Positions 41,656 to 50,775 of a DNA stretch of 64,000 nt are shown here, one piece after another. The notes below the pieces were generated by a model. It searched no databases. It saw only the letters and a list, made by a program, of their open reading frames with translations, and was not told the DNA's origin. Made by a program: the position numbers and the translations under genes. The DNA lies in the NCBI GenBank assembly GCA_016192105.1, contig JACPUV010000046.1:62001-126000 (forward strand), given 5' to 3'. The first letter of the stretch is position 1. Every line of letters starts with the position of its first letter. This stretch comes from Sphingobacteriales bacterium. GTDB lineage: Bacteria; Bacteroidota; Bacteroidia; Chitinophagales; Chitinophagaceae.

Positions 41656-42648
41656 ATGCGTGTTTTAGTGACCGGTGGCGCCGGTTTTATAGGATCCAAC
41701 CTGGTGGAGGCACTCCTGCAGGATCAGCGGGTTAGCTCGGTCAGGGTGCTGGATAACCTGGCCACAGGGTTTCTAAGGAACATTGAACGCTTCATTTCCG
41801 ATCCCCGTTTTGAATTTATGGAGGGGGATATACGGGATTTTGAAACCTGTAAAAAAGCCTGTGCTTCGATGGATGTGATCACCCATCAGGCCGCACTGGG
41901 TTCTGTTCCACGTTCCATTAATGATCCCCTTACTTCGAATAATGTAAACATAACAGGGACTCTGAATATTTTCACTGCGGCCCGCGAGGCGGGGATTAAA
42001 AGAGTGGTGTATGCCGCCAGTTCCTCTACTTACGGAGACCACCCGGGACTCCCGAAAGAGGAAGACAAGATCGGCAACCCGCTTTCACCTTATGCGGTCA
42101 CCAAGTATGTAAATGAACTGTATGCCAGGGTCTATGCCGGTTTGTATGATATGGAATTCATCGGGCTCCGGTATTTTAATATTTTCGGCCCCCGGCAAAA
42201 TACCAACGGTCCCTATGCGGCCGTTATTCCCCTTTTTGCGGAAGCCTTGTTAAGCAATAAGCCGCCCACAATTAACGGGGATGGCAGCCATAGCCGTGAT
42301 TTTACCTATGTGGCCAATGCCGTGCAGGCCAATATCCTTTCCCTGTTCACAACGAATAAAGAAGCAGTAAACCAGGTGTATAATATTGCCTGCGGGGAAC
42401 AAACCTCCCTGCTGGAATTATTTAACGGGCTGAATAAAGAAGCCGGAACCAGTCTGAAACCGGTATTTGGCCCCGAAAGAATAGGCGATGTGAGACACAG
42501 CCAGGCCGATATTTCAAAAGCAGGAAAATTACTGGGGTATTCACCCGAAATAACTGTAGAGCAGGGGCTGAAGATGACCTTTTCATGGTACAGGGAGAAC
42601 TGGAAGGGAGAGAAGATGAGAAACGGGCAGGCCACCCCTCAACTCTAA
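41656..42648 (+). CDS. UDP-GlcNAc/GlcNAcA 4-epimerase-like SDR (WbpP/Gne type)
   Basis: The product has 330 residues. The Rossmann motif is GGAGFIGSN, followed by the catalytic SSSTYG and YAVTK of the extended SDR family. The block ALGSVPRSINDP and LRYFNIFGPRQNTNGPYAAVIP match WbpP-like 4-epimerases of N-acetylhexosamines or their uronic acids. The last residues (TPQL) and the stop codon are already part of the telomere-like array that follows, so the C-terminus may have been altered by that array. It provides sugar nucleotides for the polymer. Confidence 0.9.
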   Translation: MRVLVTGGAGFIGSNLVEALLQDQRVSSVRVLDNLATGFLRNIERFISDPRFEFMEGDIRDFETCKKACASMDVITHQAALGSVPRSINDPLTSNNVNITGTLNIFTAAREAGIKRVVYAASSSTYGDHPGLPKEEDKIGNPLSPYAVTKYVNELYARVYAGLYDMEFIGLRYFNIFGPRQNTNGPYAAVIPLFAEALLSNKPPTINGDGSHSRDFTYVANAVQANILSLFTTNKEAVNQVYNIACGEQTSLLELFNGLNKEAGTSLKPVFGPERIGDVRHSQADISKAGKLLGYSPEITVEQGLKMTFSWYRENWKGEKMRNGQATPQL

Positions 42649-42760
42649 ACCCTAAACCCTAAACCCCCAACCCTCAACTCTCAACCCTAAACCCTAAACT
42701 CTCAACCTTAAACCCTAAACTCTCAACCTTAAACTCTCAACCCCCAACCCCCAATGCCCC
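42633..42760 (+). repeat. Telomere-like heptanucleotide array 1
   Basis: About 120 nt of heptamers such as AAACCCT, CAACTCT and CAACCTT. The array supplies the stop of the epimerase gene, and it reaches into the start of rfbB, whose first codons (MPLPPP) look array-derived. Otherwise nothing is encoded in it. Confidence 0.9.
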
Positions 42761-43821
42761 TCCCCCCTCCAACCCTTCTCATCACCGGCGGTGCAGGATT
42801 TATCGGTTCTCATGTGGTACGTCTGTTCGTGACGAAATACCCGGGGTACAGGATCGTTAACCTGGATGCACTTACCTATGCCGGTAACCTGGAGAATCTC
42901 CGGGATGTGGAGAAAGCGCCGAATTACTTTTTCGAAAAGATCAATATACTGGAGCCCGATGCACTGCAACGCATTTTTGAATACTATAAACCGGATGGAG
43001 TGATCCACCTTGCCGCGGAAAGTCATGTGGACCGGTCCATCCTTTCCCCACTGGATTTTGTGTACACCAATGTGATCGGTACCGTAAACCTTCTCCAGGC
43101 CGCCCGTCATTCCTGGAAAGATAAAATGGAAGGGAAACGGTTTTACCATATATCTACGGATGAAGTGTACGGGGCGCTGGGCGAGACCGGCTTCTTTACC
43201 GAAACTACCCGCTACGATCCGCATTCCCCCTACAGCGCTTCCAAAGCCGCCAGCGATCATTTTGTGCGGGCCTATCATGATACCTACGGACTGCCGGTGG
43301 TGATCAGCAATTGTTCCAACAACTACGGGCCTAATCATTTTCCGGAAAAACTGATCCCCCTTTTTATAAACAATATCATTACCAGGAAGCCCCTGCCGGT
43401 GTACGGGGATGGTCTCTATACCCGCGACTGGCTCTTTGTAAAAGACCATGCCACGGCGATCGACCGGGTATATCACAGCGGGAAGAACGGGGAAACCTAT
43501 AATATCGGCGGTTTCAATGAATGGAAGAACATAGACCTCGTTAAACTGCTTTGTAAACTGGTGGACGAAAAACGGGGGAATGCTCCCGGAACCAGCGAGC
43601 CGCTGATCACCTTTGTAAAAGACAGACCGGGGCATGACAGGCGCTATGCCATCGATGCAACGAAGATTCATAAAGAGTTGGGCTGGTCGCCTTCCGTTAC
43701 ATTTGAGGAAGGTCTTTCCCTGACAATCGACTGGTACCTGCAGAATACAGAATGGCTGCAGCATGTTACCAGCGGAGCGTACCTGCGGTATTATGAAGAG
43801 CAGTACAGGGACAGAGGCTGA
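42754..43821 (+). CDS. rfbB: dTDP-glucose 4,6-dehydratase
   Basis: The product has 355 residues: Rossmann GGAGFIGSH, catalytic ISTDEVYG and YSASKAASD with the Tyr-Lys pair, and DWLFVKDHATAI. It converts dTDP-glucose to dTDP-4-keto-6-deoxyglucose, the branch point to deoxy sugars such as rhamnose. RfbA lies just downstream (44425), but RfbC and RfbD are not in this window, so either they lie elsewhere or another 6-deoxy sugar is made. Its start (MPLPPPTLLITGG) is embedded in a telomere-like repeat; the MPLPPP part is not typical of the family. Confidence 0.96.
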   Translation: MPLPPPTLLITGGAGFIGSHVVRLFVTKYPGYRIVNLDALTYAGNLENLRDVEKAPNYFFEKINILEPDALQRIFEYYKPDGVIHLAAESHVDRSILSPLDFVYTNVIGTVNLLQAARHSWKDKMEGKRFYHISTDEVYGALGETGFFTETTRYDPHSPYSASKAASDHFVRAYHDTYGLPVVISNCSNNYGPNHFPEKLIPLFINNIITRKPLPVYGDGLYTRDWLFVKDHATAIDRVYHSGKNGETYNIGGFNEWKNIDLVKLLCKLVDEKRGNAPGTSEPLITFVKDRPGHDRRYAIDATKIHKELGWSPSVTFEEGLSLTIDWYLQNTEWLQHVTSGAYLRYYEEQYRDRG

Positions 43822-43910
43822 AGAGGCCGGTAAAATTTATTTTTTGACAGGAAGAAGGGACAGGTACCTGGAAAATTCAGGGGATTAGTATCTTGGCCCA
43901 AACCTGTCTT

Positions 43911-44276
43911 ATGTACACCTATTCTTTTGAAAAACTGGAAGCCTGGCGGATGGCCAGAAAATTTGTTGTAGGGATTTACCGGATCACAGCCTTATTCCCC
44001 CGTGAAGAAAAATACGGTATGGTCAGTCAGCTCAGAAGGGCTGCAGTGTCGGTTTGTTCCAATCTTGCAGAAGGCGGCAGCCGGTTCGGCGTTAAAGACC
44101 AGATGCGCTTCTACAATATTGCATATAGCAGTCTGGTGGAAGTATTGAACCAATTGATCATTTCAACTGACCTGGCCTGGATCAGTCCTGAGACTTTTCA
44201 ACCCGTCCGGGAAGAAATTGAACTATTATCGGCAAAGATCGCCGCTCTCAGAAATTCCCGGAAAGCCAGGGTATGA
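43911..44276 (+). CDS. Four-helix-bundle (23S rRNA IVP-type) protein
   Basis: The product has 121 residues from ATG at 43911; an in-frame TTG at 43893 is less likely. It begins YTYSFEKLEAWRMARKFV and includes QLRRAAVSVCSNLAEG, the standard signature of the four-helix-bundle family first found in 23S rRNA intervening sequences. Its function is unknown; it is thought to bind nucleic acid. It is a frequent passenger between genes of Bacteroidota sugar loci. Here heptamer arrays lie to both sides (array 1 upstream of rfbB, array 2 directly after it), suggesting a mobile or recombining origin. Confidence 0.93.
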   Translation: MYTYSFEKLEAWRMARKFVVGIYRITALFPREEKYGMVSQLRRAAVSVCSNLAEGGSRFGVKDQMRFYNIAYSSLVEVLNQLIISTDLAWISPETFQPVREEIELLSAKIAALRNSRKARV

Positions 44277-44279
44277 CCG

Positions 44280-44424
44280 CCCTAAACCTTAAACCCTAAA
44301 CCCTCAACTCTCAACCCCAAACCCTAAACCCTCAACTCTCAACCCCAAACCCTCAACCCTAAACCCTCAACTCTCAACCCCAAACCCTCAACCCTCAACT
44401 TTCAACTCTCAACCCCTCACCCCC
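44280..44424 (+). repeat. Telomere-like heptanucleotide array 2
   Basis: About 145 nt of the same 7-nt units as array 1 (AAACCCT, CAACTCT, CAACCCC), ending just before the rfbA ATG. It contains no frame or hairpin that I can recognise. Confidence 0.92.
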
Positions 44425-45282
44425 ATGAAAGGAATAATCCTCGCCGGCGGCTCCGGTACTCGGCTGTATCCGATCACAAAGGCCATCTCCAAACAGCTGA
44501 TGCCGATCTATGACAAGCCGATGATCTATTATCCGCTTTCGGTGCTGATGATGGCCGGTATCCGGGAAATCCTGATCATTACCACCCCAGAGGATAATCC
44601 GCAGTTCAAAAGGCTGCTGGGGGACGGCAGCAAACTCGGTTGCCGGTTCGAATATGCCATACAGGAAGTGCCCAACGGGCTCGCCCAGGCTTTTGTGATC
44701 GGGGAGTCCTTTATCGGGAAAGAAAAAGTGGCCCTGGTGCTGGGGGATAATATATTCTACGGTTCCCGGATGGGCAAGCAACTGAAGGAGCTGGCCAATG
44801 TGGAAGGGGGCTATGTATTTGCCTACCAGGTGGCGGATCCCGAACGCTATGGCGTGGTGGAATTTGACGAGCACTTTAATGCATTAAGTATAGAAGAGAA
44901 ACCGGCGAAACCCAAGTCAAATTTTGCGGTACCCGGACTCTATTTCTACGATAACCAGGTCGTAAGCATTGCCAAAGCACTGAAACCCTCCGCCCGGGGT
45001 GAATACGAAATAACTGACGTGAATAAAGAATACCTCCGGCAGGGAAACCTGAAAGTGGCCCTGCTGGACCGGGGCACAGCCTGGCTGGATACCGGGACCT
45101 TTGATTCATTAAGTGATGCCAGTGAATTTGTACGGGTTATTGAAAAAAGACAGGGTACCAAGATCGGTTGTATTGAAGAAATTGCCTACCGGAACGGATT
45201 TATCAACAAAGTCCAACTGGAAAAAATAGCTGCCGAACTCGCGAAAAGCGGGTACGGCGAATACCTTAAACAAATTATCTAA
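44425..45282 (+). CDS. rfbA: Glucose-1-phosphate thymidylyltransferase
   Basis: The product has 285 residues: [45 protein letters not shown] and DVNKEYL are the RfbA (RmlA) blocks, of the length typical for the short form. It makes dTDP-glucose, the substrate of RfbB encoded 600 nt upstream. The ATG follows a telomere-like array without a visible ribosome site. Confidence 0.97.
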   Translation: MKGIILAGGSGTRLYPITKAISKQLMPIYDKPMIYYPLSVLMMAGIREILIITTPEDNPQFKRLLGDGSKLGCRFEYAIQEVPNGLAQAFVIGESFIGKEKVALVLGDNIFYGSRMGKQLKELANVEGGYVFAYQVADPERYGVVEFDEHFNALSIEEKPAKPKSNFAVPGLYFYDNQVVSIAKALKPSARGEYEITDVNKEYLRQGNLKVALLDRGTAWLDTGTFDSLSDASEFVRVIEKRQGTKIGCIEEIAYRNGFINKVQLEKIAAELAKSGYGEYLKQII

Positions 45283-45294
45283 AAAAAATTCACC

Positions 45295-46617
45295 ATGAAA
45301 ATTGCAGTAGTAGGTACGGGTTATGTAGGCCTGGTAAGCGGAACCTGTTTCGCGGATACGGGTAACGATGTAACCTGTATTGATATTGATGAAAACAAAG
45401 TCCGTAAGCTGACTGCCGGCGAGATCACGATCTACGAACCCGGTCTTGAAAAAGTCTTTTCCCGCAATATCGGGGAAGGCCGTCTCCGGTTTACCACTTC
45501 CCTGAAAGAAGGTATCGAAGGTGCCAGCATCATCTTCCTGGCCCTGCCCACCCCTCCCGGGGAAGACGGAAGTGCCGACCTGAAATATATACTGGGAGTG
45601 GCCAAAGACCTGGGGCAATTGCTGACCCCGGCTGATTATAAAGTGATCGTGGATAAAAGCACGGTTCCGGTAGGTACGGCAGATAGAGTAAGGGAAGTGG
45701 TGTTGTCCGCTTCGGCAACTGATATTTCCGGTTCCTTTGACGTAGTCAGTAATCCTGAATTCTTACGGGAAGGAGCCGCTGTGGAAGATTTTATGAGGCC
45801 CGACCGCGTCGTGATCGGTACCAGTTCCGAAAAGGCCCGGAAGATGATGCAGCAATTGTATGAACCCTATGTGCGGCAGGGCAATCCGATCCTTTTTATG
45901 GATGAAAAAAGCGCCGAGCTGACCAAGTACGCAGCCAATAGTTTCCTGGCAGCGAAGATCTCTTTTATGAACGAGATCGCTGTGTTATGCGAAAAACTGG
46001 GCGCTGATGTGGACATGGTACGCCGGGGTATCGGTACGGATTTCCGGATCGGCAAACATTTCCTCTACCCCGGACTCGGGTACGGTGGAAGCTGTTTCCC
46101 CAAAGATGTACAGGCCCTCGCTAAATCAGCGGCCGATGCAGCCTATGATTTTAAAATACTCAACGCCGTGATGGAGGTCAATAAACTGCAGCGGGCTTTC
46201 TTTATTAATAAGATCGGCCGCTATTATAAGAATGAGCTGAAAGGGAAGAAATTCGCAGTCTGGGGCCTTGCTTTCAAACCCAATACAGATGATATCCGCG
46301 AAGCTCCGGCACTCGAAGTAATCCGGCAACTGACTGCACAGGGCGCTACGGTTACCGCCTTTGACCCGGAAGCCATGCCGAATGTCAAAAGGGAATCCGC
46401 ACTGACCATGCAGTTTGCCGATAACCAGTATGAGGCCTTAAAAGGAGCGGATGCCCTGGTCATCTGTACCGAATGGAACGAATTCCGCACACCGGATTTC
46501 GGAAAAATGGCGGCACAACTGAAGGAGAAAGTCATATTCGACGGCCGGAACCTCTATGATACCGGCATGATGAATACCCTGAACTTTTATTATGAAAGCA
46601 TCGGAAGGACAAAATGA
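45295..46617 (+). CDS. ugd: UDP-glucose 6-dehydrogenase
   Basis: The product has 440 residues. N-terminal Rossmann VVGTGYVGLV, central GAAVEDF-type region, and the catalytic cysteine in GYGGSCFPKDVQAL; the C-terminal domain begins WGLAFKPNTDDIREAP. It oxidises UDP-glucose to UDP-glucuronate with two NAD. The UDP-xylose synthase homolog at 47503 can use the product, and it also supplies acid sugars. A role on UDP-GlcNAc cannot be fully excluded from the sequence but the motifs fit UDP-glucose better. Confidence 0.95.
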   Translation: MKIAVVGTGYVGLVSGTCFADTGNDVTCIDIDENKVRKLTAGEITIYEPGLEKVFSRNIGEGRLRFTTSLKEGIEGASIIFLALPTPPGEDGSADLKYILGVAKDLGQLLTPADYKVIVDKSTVPVGTADRVREVVLSASATDISGSFDVVSNPEFLREGAAVEDFMRPDRVVIGTSSEKARKMMQQLYEPYVRQGNPILFMDEKSAELTKYAANSFLAAKISFMNEIAVLCEKLGADVDMVRRGIGTDFRIGKHFLYPGLGYGGSCFPKDVQALAKSAADAAYDFKILNAVMEVNKLQRAFFINKIGRYYKNELKGKKFAVWGLAFKPNTDDIREAPALEVIRQLTAQGATVTAFDPEAMPNVKRESALTMQFADNQYEALKGADALVICTEWNEFRTPDFGKMAAQLKEKVIFDGRNLYDTGMMNTLNFYYESIGRTK

Positions 46618-46654
46618 TCCGATATATTAATTAACCTCTTAAGTCAAATACGCA

Positions 46655-47425
46655 GTGAAGAAAAAACTGATCCGGTACCTCCTTATCCCGGTCGTATCAC
46701 TAATTGTATTGTTATTCGCCTTTAACGCATTTCCGGAAATTACCAAAGAAGATAAAACCTATATCCGGGCCTTCCTGGGTGAGTGGAAATTTTCTGACAG
46801 TTCCGCCGGTATTCACAAAAATTTTGATACGGAAATAGAGTTTATCTCCCGGCTGCAGGACAGCGTAGTGCAAAATGTTCGTCATTCTTTCAACGCCTAC
46901 AGCGACCTGGGAGATATAAAGTATTATTATGACACCCGGAAAGGGTATTGCTATGACCGGGCGGCCATGCTGGAAAAATTCCTGATGTATTTTGATTTTA
47001 AGATCCGGCACATTTATATTTATTTTGATAAGAATAAGCCCACTCTCGGCGTGGCCGATTTCTTCCGGGAAAACCTTTCTTCCCATGCGATACTGGAAGT
47101 TAAAACCCAAAAAGGCTGGATGGTGATGGGGACCAACAGCAACTGGCTGGGCTGGCAGAACGATGGCCAGCCGCTTACTATTTTTGCCGTGCGGAAAAAA
47201 ATACGGGAGGGCGACATACAACTGAAAAAGGTCGGTCACCTCGGGGCTGGGAAGCCTTTTTTTGAGGACCTGCCATATCCCGGTCAATTTAAAATTGTGT
47301 ACGGGGTTTATTCAAGGCATGGCCAGTTCCTGACTTCCCGGCCGGTGGAATCCGGGCTGAAAGCAGTCGGGCTCAGGAGTCCTTTCCCGGATTACAATCT
47401 CCGGATGCTGCTGAGTAATTTTTAG
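46655..47425 (+). CDS. Membrane-anchored transglutaminase-like protein
   Basis: The product has 256 residues from a GTG start. An N-terminal transmembrane helix (RYLLIPVVSLIVLLFAF) puts the rest in the periplasm. A cysteine-histidine arrangement like transglutaminase/papain folds is visible: GYCYDRAAML (Cys), SSHAILEVKTQKGW (His) and VMGTNSNWL (polar third residue). The function in a polysaccharide locus is unknown; related proteins may modify or tether peptides or cleave amide bonds. The fold assignment rests on motif pattern alone. Confidence 0.72.
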   Translation: MKKKLIRYLLIPVVSLIVLLFAFNAFPEITKEDKTYIRAFLGEWKFSDSSAGIHKNFDTEIEFISRLQDSVVQNVRHSFNAYSDLGDIKYYYDTRKGYCYDRAAMLEKFLMYFDFKIRHIYIYFDKNKPTLGVADFFRENLSSHAILEVKTQKGWMVMGTNSNWLGWQNDGQPLTIFAVRKKIREGDIQLKKVGHLGAGKPFFEDLPYPGQFKIVYGVYSRHGQFLTSRPVESGLKAVGLRSPFPDYNLRMLLSNF

Positions 47426-47502
47426 TATAAACAGGGCCGCTATCCGGATGATACAGGACCGGAATAACCCATTCATCAAAATCATTCCATTAAACAATAA
47501 CC

Positions 47503-48480
47503 ATGAAAAGAGTACTCATAACAGGCGCCGCCGGCTTCCTCGGATCGCATCTCTGCGATAAGTTTATTAAGGAAGGCTATGAAGTAGTGGGAATGGATAA
47601 CCTGATCACCGGGAACCTGAAGAATATTGAACATTTATTCCCGCTGAAGCAGTTCAGTTTTTATCACCACGATGTCAGCCGGTTTATCCATGTGCCGGGA
47701 CAGCTCGATTATATCCTTCACTTTGCTTCACCGGCCAGCCCGATCGATTATCTCAAGATCCCGATCCAGACTCTCAAAGTAGGCTCTCTGGGTACGCATA
47801 ACTGCCTGGGCCTAGCATTGAGCAAGAAAGCGAGGATCCTGGTAGCCAGCACCAGTGAAGTGTACGGGGACCCGCTGGTACATCCGCAAAATGAGGATTA
47901 CTGGGGAAATGTAAACCCGGTAGGCCCGAGAGGTGTTTATGATGAAGCGAAACGTTTTCAGGAAGCGATCACCATGGCCTATCATACCTATCATGGGGTG
48001 GAAACAAGGATCGTCCGGATCTTTAATACCTACGGTCCCCGGATGCGGCTCAATGACGGCAGGGCTTTACCGGCATTCATCGGGCAGGCACTGCGCGGGG
48101 AAGACCTTACTGTATTCGGGGATGGCAGCCAGACCCGCAGTTTCTGTTATGTGGACGACCTGGTGGAAGGCATTTACCGGCTCCTGCTGAGTGATTATGC
48201 CAGCCCGGTAAATATCGGGAACCCGGATGAGATCAGCCTGAAGGATTTTGCGGAAGAGATCATCAAACTAACCGGTTCAGAGCAGAAGATCGTGTACAGA
48301 CCCTTACCGGCAGATGATCCCAAACAACGGCAGCCGGATATCACCCGGGCTAAGCAACTCCTGAACTGGCAACCCGCTGTTTCCCGCGCAGAAGGCCTGA
48401 AGATCACCTACGAATATTTCAGCTCCTTACCGCAGGAGGAAATATGGAAGGATCACCTGGCGTTTGGTAAGAAGGGGTAA
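47503..48480 (+). CDS. UDP-glucuronate decarboxylase (UDP-xylose synthase)
   Basis: The product has 325 residues: [62 protein letters not shown] and [11 protein letters not shown] are the UXS signatures, with the Tyr-Lys pair in YDEAK. It decarboxylates UDP-glucuronate, made by the dehydrogenase two genes upstream, to UDP-xylose. The two genes imply that the polymer contains xylose, or at least that UDP-xylose is available. Confidence 0.95.
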   Translation: MKRVLITGAAGFLGSHLCDKFIKEGYEVVGMDNLITGNLKNIEHLFPLKQFSFYHHDVSRFIHVPGQLDYILHFASPASPIDYLKIPIQTLKVGSLGTHNCLGLALSKKARILVASTSEVYGDPLVHPQNEDYWGNVNPVGPRGVYDEAKRFQEAITMAYHTYHGVETRIVRIFNTYGPRMRLNDGRALPAFIGQALRGEDLTVFGDGSQTRSFCYVDDLVEGIYRLLLSDYASPVNIGNPDEISLKDFAEEIIKLTGSEQKIVYRPLPADDPKQRQPDITRAKQLLNWQPAVSRAEGLKITYEYFSSLPQEEIWKDHLAFGKKG

Positions 48481-48590
48481 AAAGTTGATAGGTTGGCAGG
48501 TCAATTCGCCCAGTCTTATATTGTTATTGTACATAAATCGGCAGCGTGCCTGACAACTGACAACTGTTACGATATGAGTCAGTCGATTCC

Positions 48591-49040
48591 GGCACCCTGG
48601 AATTGATGCCGGTACTGTCCGGGTACGGTGAGATAGCCTGGCTTAATAAACTAAAGAATATCCGGAGCCTTCTTATTAACGGTATTAAAGTTGATTTTGT
48701 GAATGGTAGTTATCCATGGTTAGTCGGGATGATAGTAGAGGATGATCTGAGACTTGCTTCACGGAAAGACATCGGAGCCATGAAACTTGCGGCAATAACA
48801 GGCAGGGGGCCAGGAAGGATTTTGCCGATCTGTTTATATGCTGATGGAATTCAGCCTCGTTGATTTAATCCTTTTTTTGAGGAGAAATACGCGGATGGCT
48901 CAGTTTTTCTGGCATTAAAAAGCCTTGTTTATTCTGTTGATGCAGAAAAGGAAGAAATGCCCCGGATGCTATTGCCTGCAGATTGGAAACAAATCAAACA
49001 AAACATTATAAAACATCACCGGGAATATTCGCGCTGTTAG
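48591..49040 (+). pseudogene. Broken AbiEii-type nucleotidyltransferase toxin gene
   Basis: The first part in one frame gives LLINGIKVDFVNGSYPWL and RLASRKDIGAMKLAAITGRG. Shifted frames then continue RKDFADLF, YMLMEFSLVDLI, and LFFEEKYADGSVFLALKS through WKQIKQNIIKHHREYSRC and a stop. These are consecutive pieces of the DNA-pol-beta-like AbiEii toxin family. Three frameshifts, one at a run of T, and a missing N-terminus mark it as dead. No antitoxin gene is visible upstream. It fills most of the gap 48481-49171; the rest holds nothing recognisable. Confidence 0.72.
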
Positions 49041-49171
49041 ATGGATAATAATTGTCGGAGGTGGGCTGAACTGCACACTAACCACTCACCATCCCCGACT
49101 CTCCATTCTCCAATAATCAGACTTCCCCAAAATAGTAAAACTTCTTACTGGCTACTCATACTCATCATTCT

Positions 49172-49747
49172 ATGTCATCCTACTTCGCTCACCCCTCCGC
49201 CATCATCGACGATAACGTCATCATCGGAGACGGTACCAAAATCTGGCATTTCAGCCATATCATGTCCGGTTCGGTTATCGGGCCCAACTGCAATCTCGGC
49301 CAGAATGTGGTCGTGTCGCCGAAAGTGGTGCTGGGCAAAAACGTCCGCGTGCAGAACAATGTCTCTATTTACGAAGGCGTGATCTGTGAGGACGATGTGT
49401 TTCTCGGCCCCTCCATGGTATTCACCAATGTATTCAATCCCCGCAGCGCCGTCAGCCGCAAACACGAGTATATGCAGACCCTGGTAAAAAAAGGGGCCAG
49501 CATCGGGGCCAATGCCACCATTGTCTGCGGCAACGAGATCGGCGAATTCGCGTTTATCGGGGCCGGGGCCGTGGTCACCAAACCCATACCTGCCTATGCC
49601 CTCGTGATCGGCAACCCCGCCCGGCAAACCGGCTGGATGAGTGAATTCGGCCACAAACTGGCCTTTGATAAAAACGGGAGGGCTGTTTGCCCCGAGAGCG
49701 GCCAGGAATACGAGCTAAGGAACAATAAGGTAAGCCGGGTCGGCTGA
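49172..49747 (+). CDS. wlbB: WlbB/WbpD-like N-acetyltransferase (left-handed beta-helix)
   Basis: The product has 191 residues made of hexapeptide repeats: [46 protein letters not shown] and [13 protein letters not shown]. The order and length match the acetyltransferases that act on UDP-2-acetamido-3-amino-2,3-dideoxy-glucuronate. The WlbA-like dehydrogenase follows. The aminotransferase (WlbC/WbpE) needed between them is not in the window. It should acetylate the 3-amino group of the sugar. Confidence 0.9.
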   Translation: MSSYFAHPSAIIDDNVIIGDGTKIWHFSHIMSGSVIGPNCNLGQNVVVSPKVVLGKNVRVQNNVSIYEGVICEDDVFLGPSMVFTNVFNPRSAVSRKHEYMQTLVKKGASIGANATIVCGNEIGEFAFIGAGAVVTKPIPAYALVIGNPARQTGWMSEFGHKLAFDKNGRAVCPESGQEYELRNNKVSRVG

Positions 49748-49810
49748 CCGGTAATAACGATAATGTATATTCGAAAACAACCTGTTAACGCATACAAACA
49801 ACGCTCTAAG

Positions 49811-50707
49811 ATGAAAAATTTTGTATTGATCGGCGCCGGCGGCTATATTGCACCCCGCCACATGAAAGCGATTAAGGATACCGGGAATAACCTGCTGGCC
49901 TCGGTGGACCGGCATGATTCCGTAGGGATCATGGACTCTTATTTTCCTGATGCGGACTTTTTTACCGAATTTGAACGCTTTGACCGGCATGTGGAGAAAC
50001 TGAAAAGACAGGGGATCCATACGGACTATGTGGCTGTATGCTCCCCGAATTACCTCCACGATGCCCATATCCGCTTCGGGCTGCGCATCGGCGCCGATGT
50101 GATCTGTGAAAAGCCCGTGGTACTCAATCCCTGGAATATTGATGCCCTGATGGAGATCGAAAAAGAGACCGGTCATCATGTATATACCATCCTGCAACTG
50201 CGCCTGCACCCGGCCATCATCGCCCTGCGGGAAAAGATAAAGAACGGGCCGGCGGACAGGATCTATGATGTCAGGCTCCGGTATATTACTTCCCGCGGGC
50301 ACTGGTACCATACCAGCTGGAAGGGGGATATCCAGAAAAGCGGCGGCATTGCCACCAATATCGGGGTGCATTTCTTTGACATGCTGCTCTGGATCTTCGG
50401 CGATGTAAAAGAAAACACAGTACTGCAGCATACGGACGATACAGCGGCCGGCACCCTGAAGCTGGAAAGGGCCAATGTGGAATGGTTCCTGAGCATCGAT
50501 GCCAACACCCTGCCGGAAGAAGCGAAAAAAGAGGGCAAACGCACGTTCCGCACCCTGACCATTGACGGGGATGCCTTTGAATTCAGCGAGGGATTTACCG
50601 AATTGCATACCCGGTCCTATGAGGAAATTATTGCCGGCAGGGGATTCCCGATTGCTGAAACAAGAAAGGCAATTGAAGTAGTGAGCGAAATCAGGAAGAA
50701 AAAGTAA
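49811..50707 (+). CDS. wlbA: WlbA/WbpB-like Gfo/Idh/MocA oxidoreductase
   Basis: The product has 298 residues from ATG at 49811 (a longer frame back to 49763 adds an untypical head). The NAD-binding motif is VLIGAGGYIAPRHMKAI, followed by ICEKPVVLNPWN and GGIATNIGVHFFD with the catalytic histidine. WlbA oxidises UDP-GlcNAcA at C3, the first step to a 2,3-diamino uronic acid. It comes with WlbB; the aminotransferase is missing from this window. The dehydrogenase at 45295 may make the uronic acid substrate. Confidence 0.92.
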   Translation: MKNFVLIGAGGYIAPRHMKAIKDTGNNLLASVDRHDSVGIMDSYFPDADFFTEFERFDRHVEKLKRQGIHTDYVAVCSPNYLHDAHIRFGLRIGADVICEKPVVLNPWNIDALMEIEKETGHHVYTILQLRLHPAIIALREKIKNGPADRIYDVRLRYITSRGHWYHTSWKGDIQKSGGIATNIGVHFFDMLLWIFGDVKENTVLQHTDDTAAGTLKLERANVEWFLSIDANTLPEEAKKEGKRTFRTLTIDGDAFEFSEGFTELHTRSYEEIIAGRGFPIAETRKAIEVVSEIRKKK

Positions 50708-50775
50708 GGTGTGACAGAAGGCTCCGGTATCCGCGGGGGGCGAACCCGGTAATATTTAATGAGGATTGTTTATAC

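Noticed and set aside
42715..43764. 349-codon minus-strand frame opposite rfbB
   Set aside because: It is a shadow of the dTDP-glucose dehydratase gene and starts in the next gene's interior with no supporting motif.
42633..44424. Real telomeres or a replicon end
   Set aside because: The arrays are interior, short, in the same orientation, and flanked by genes of one locus on both sides.
49715..50608. 297-codon minus-strand frame opposite wlbA
   Set aside because: Shadow of a gene with strong Gfo/Idh/MocA motifs; no independent signal.
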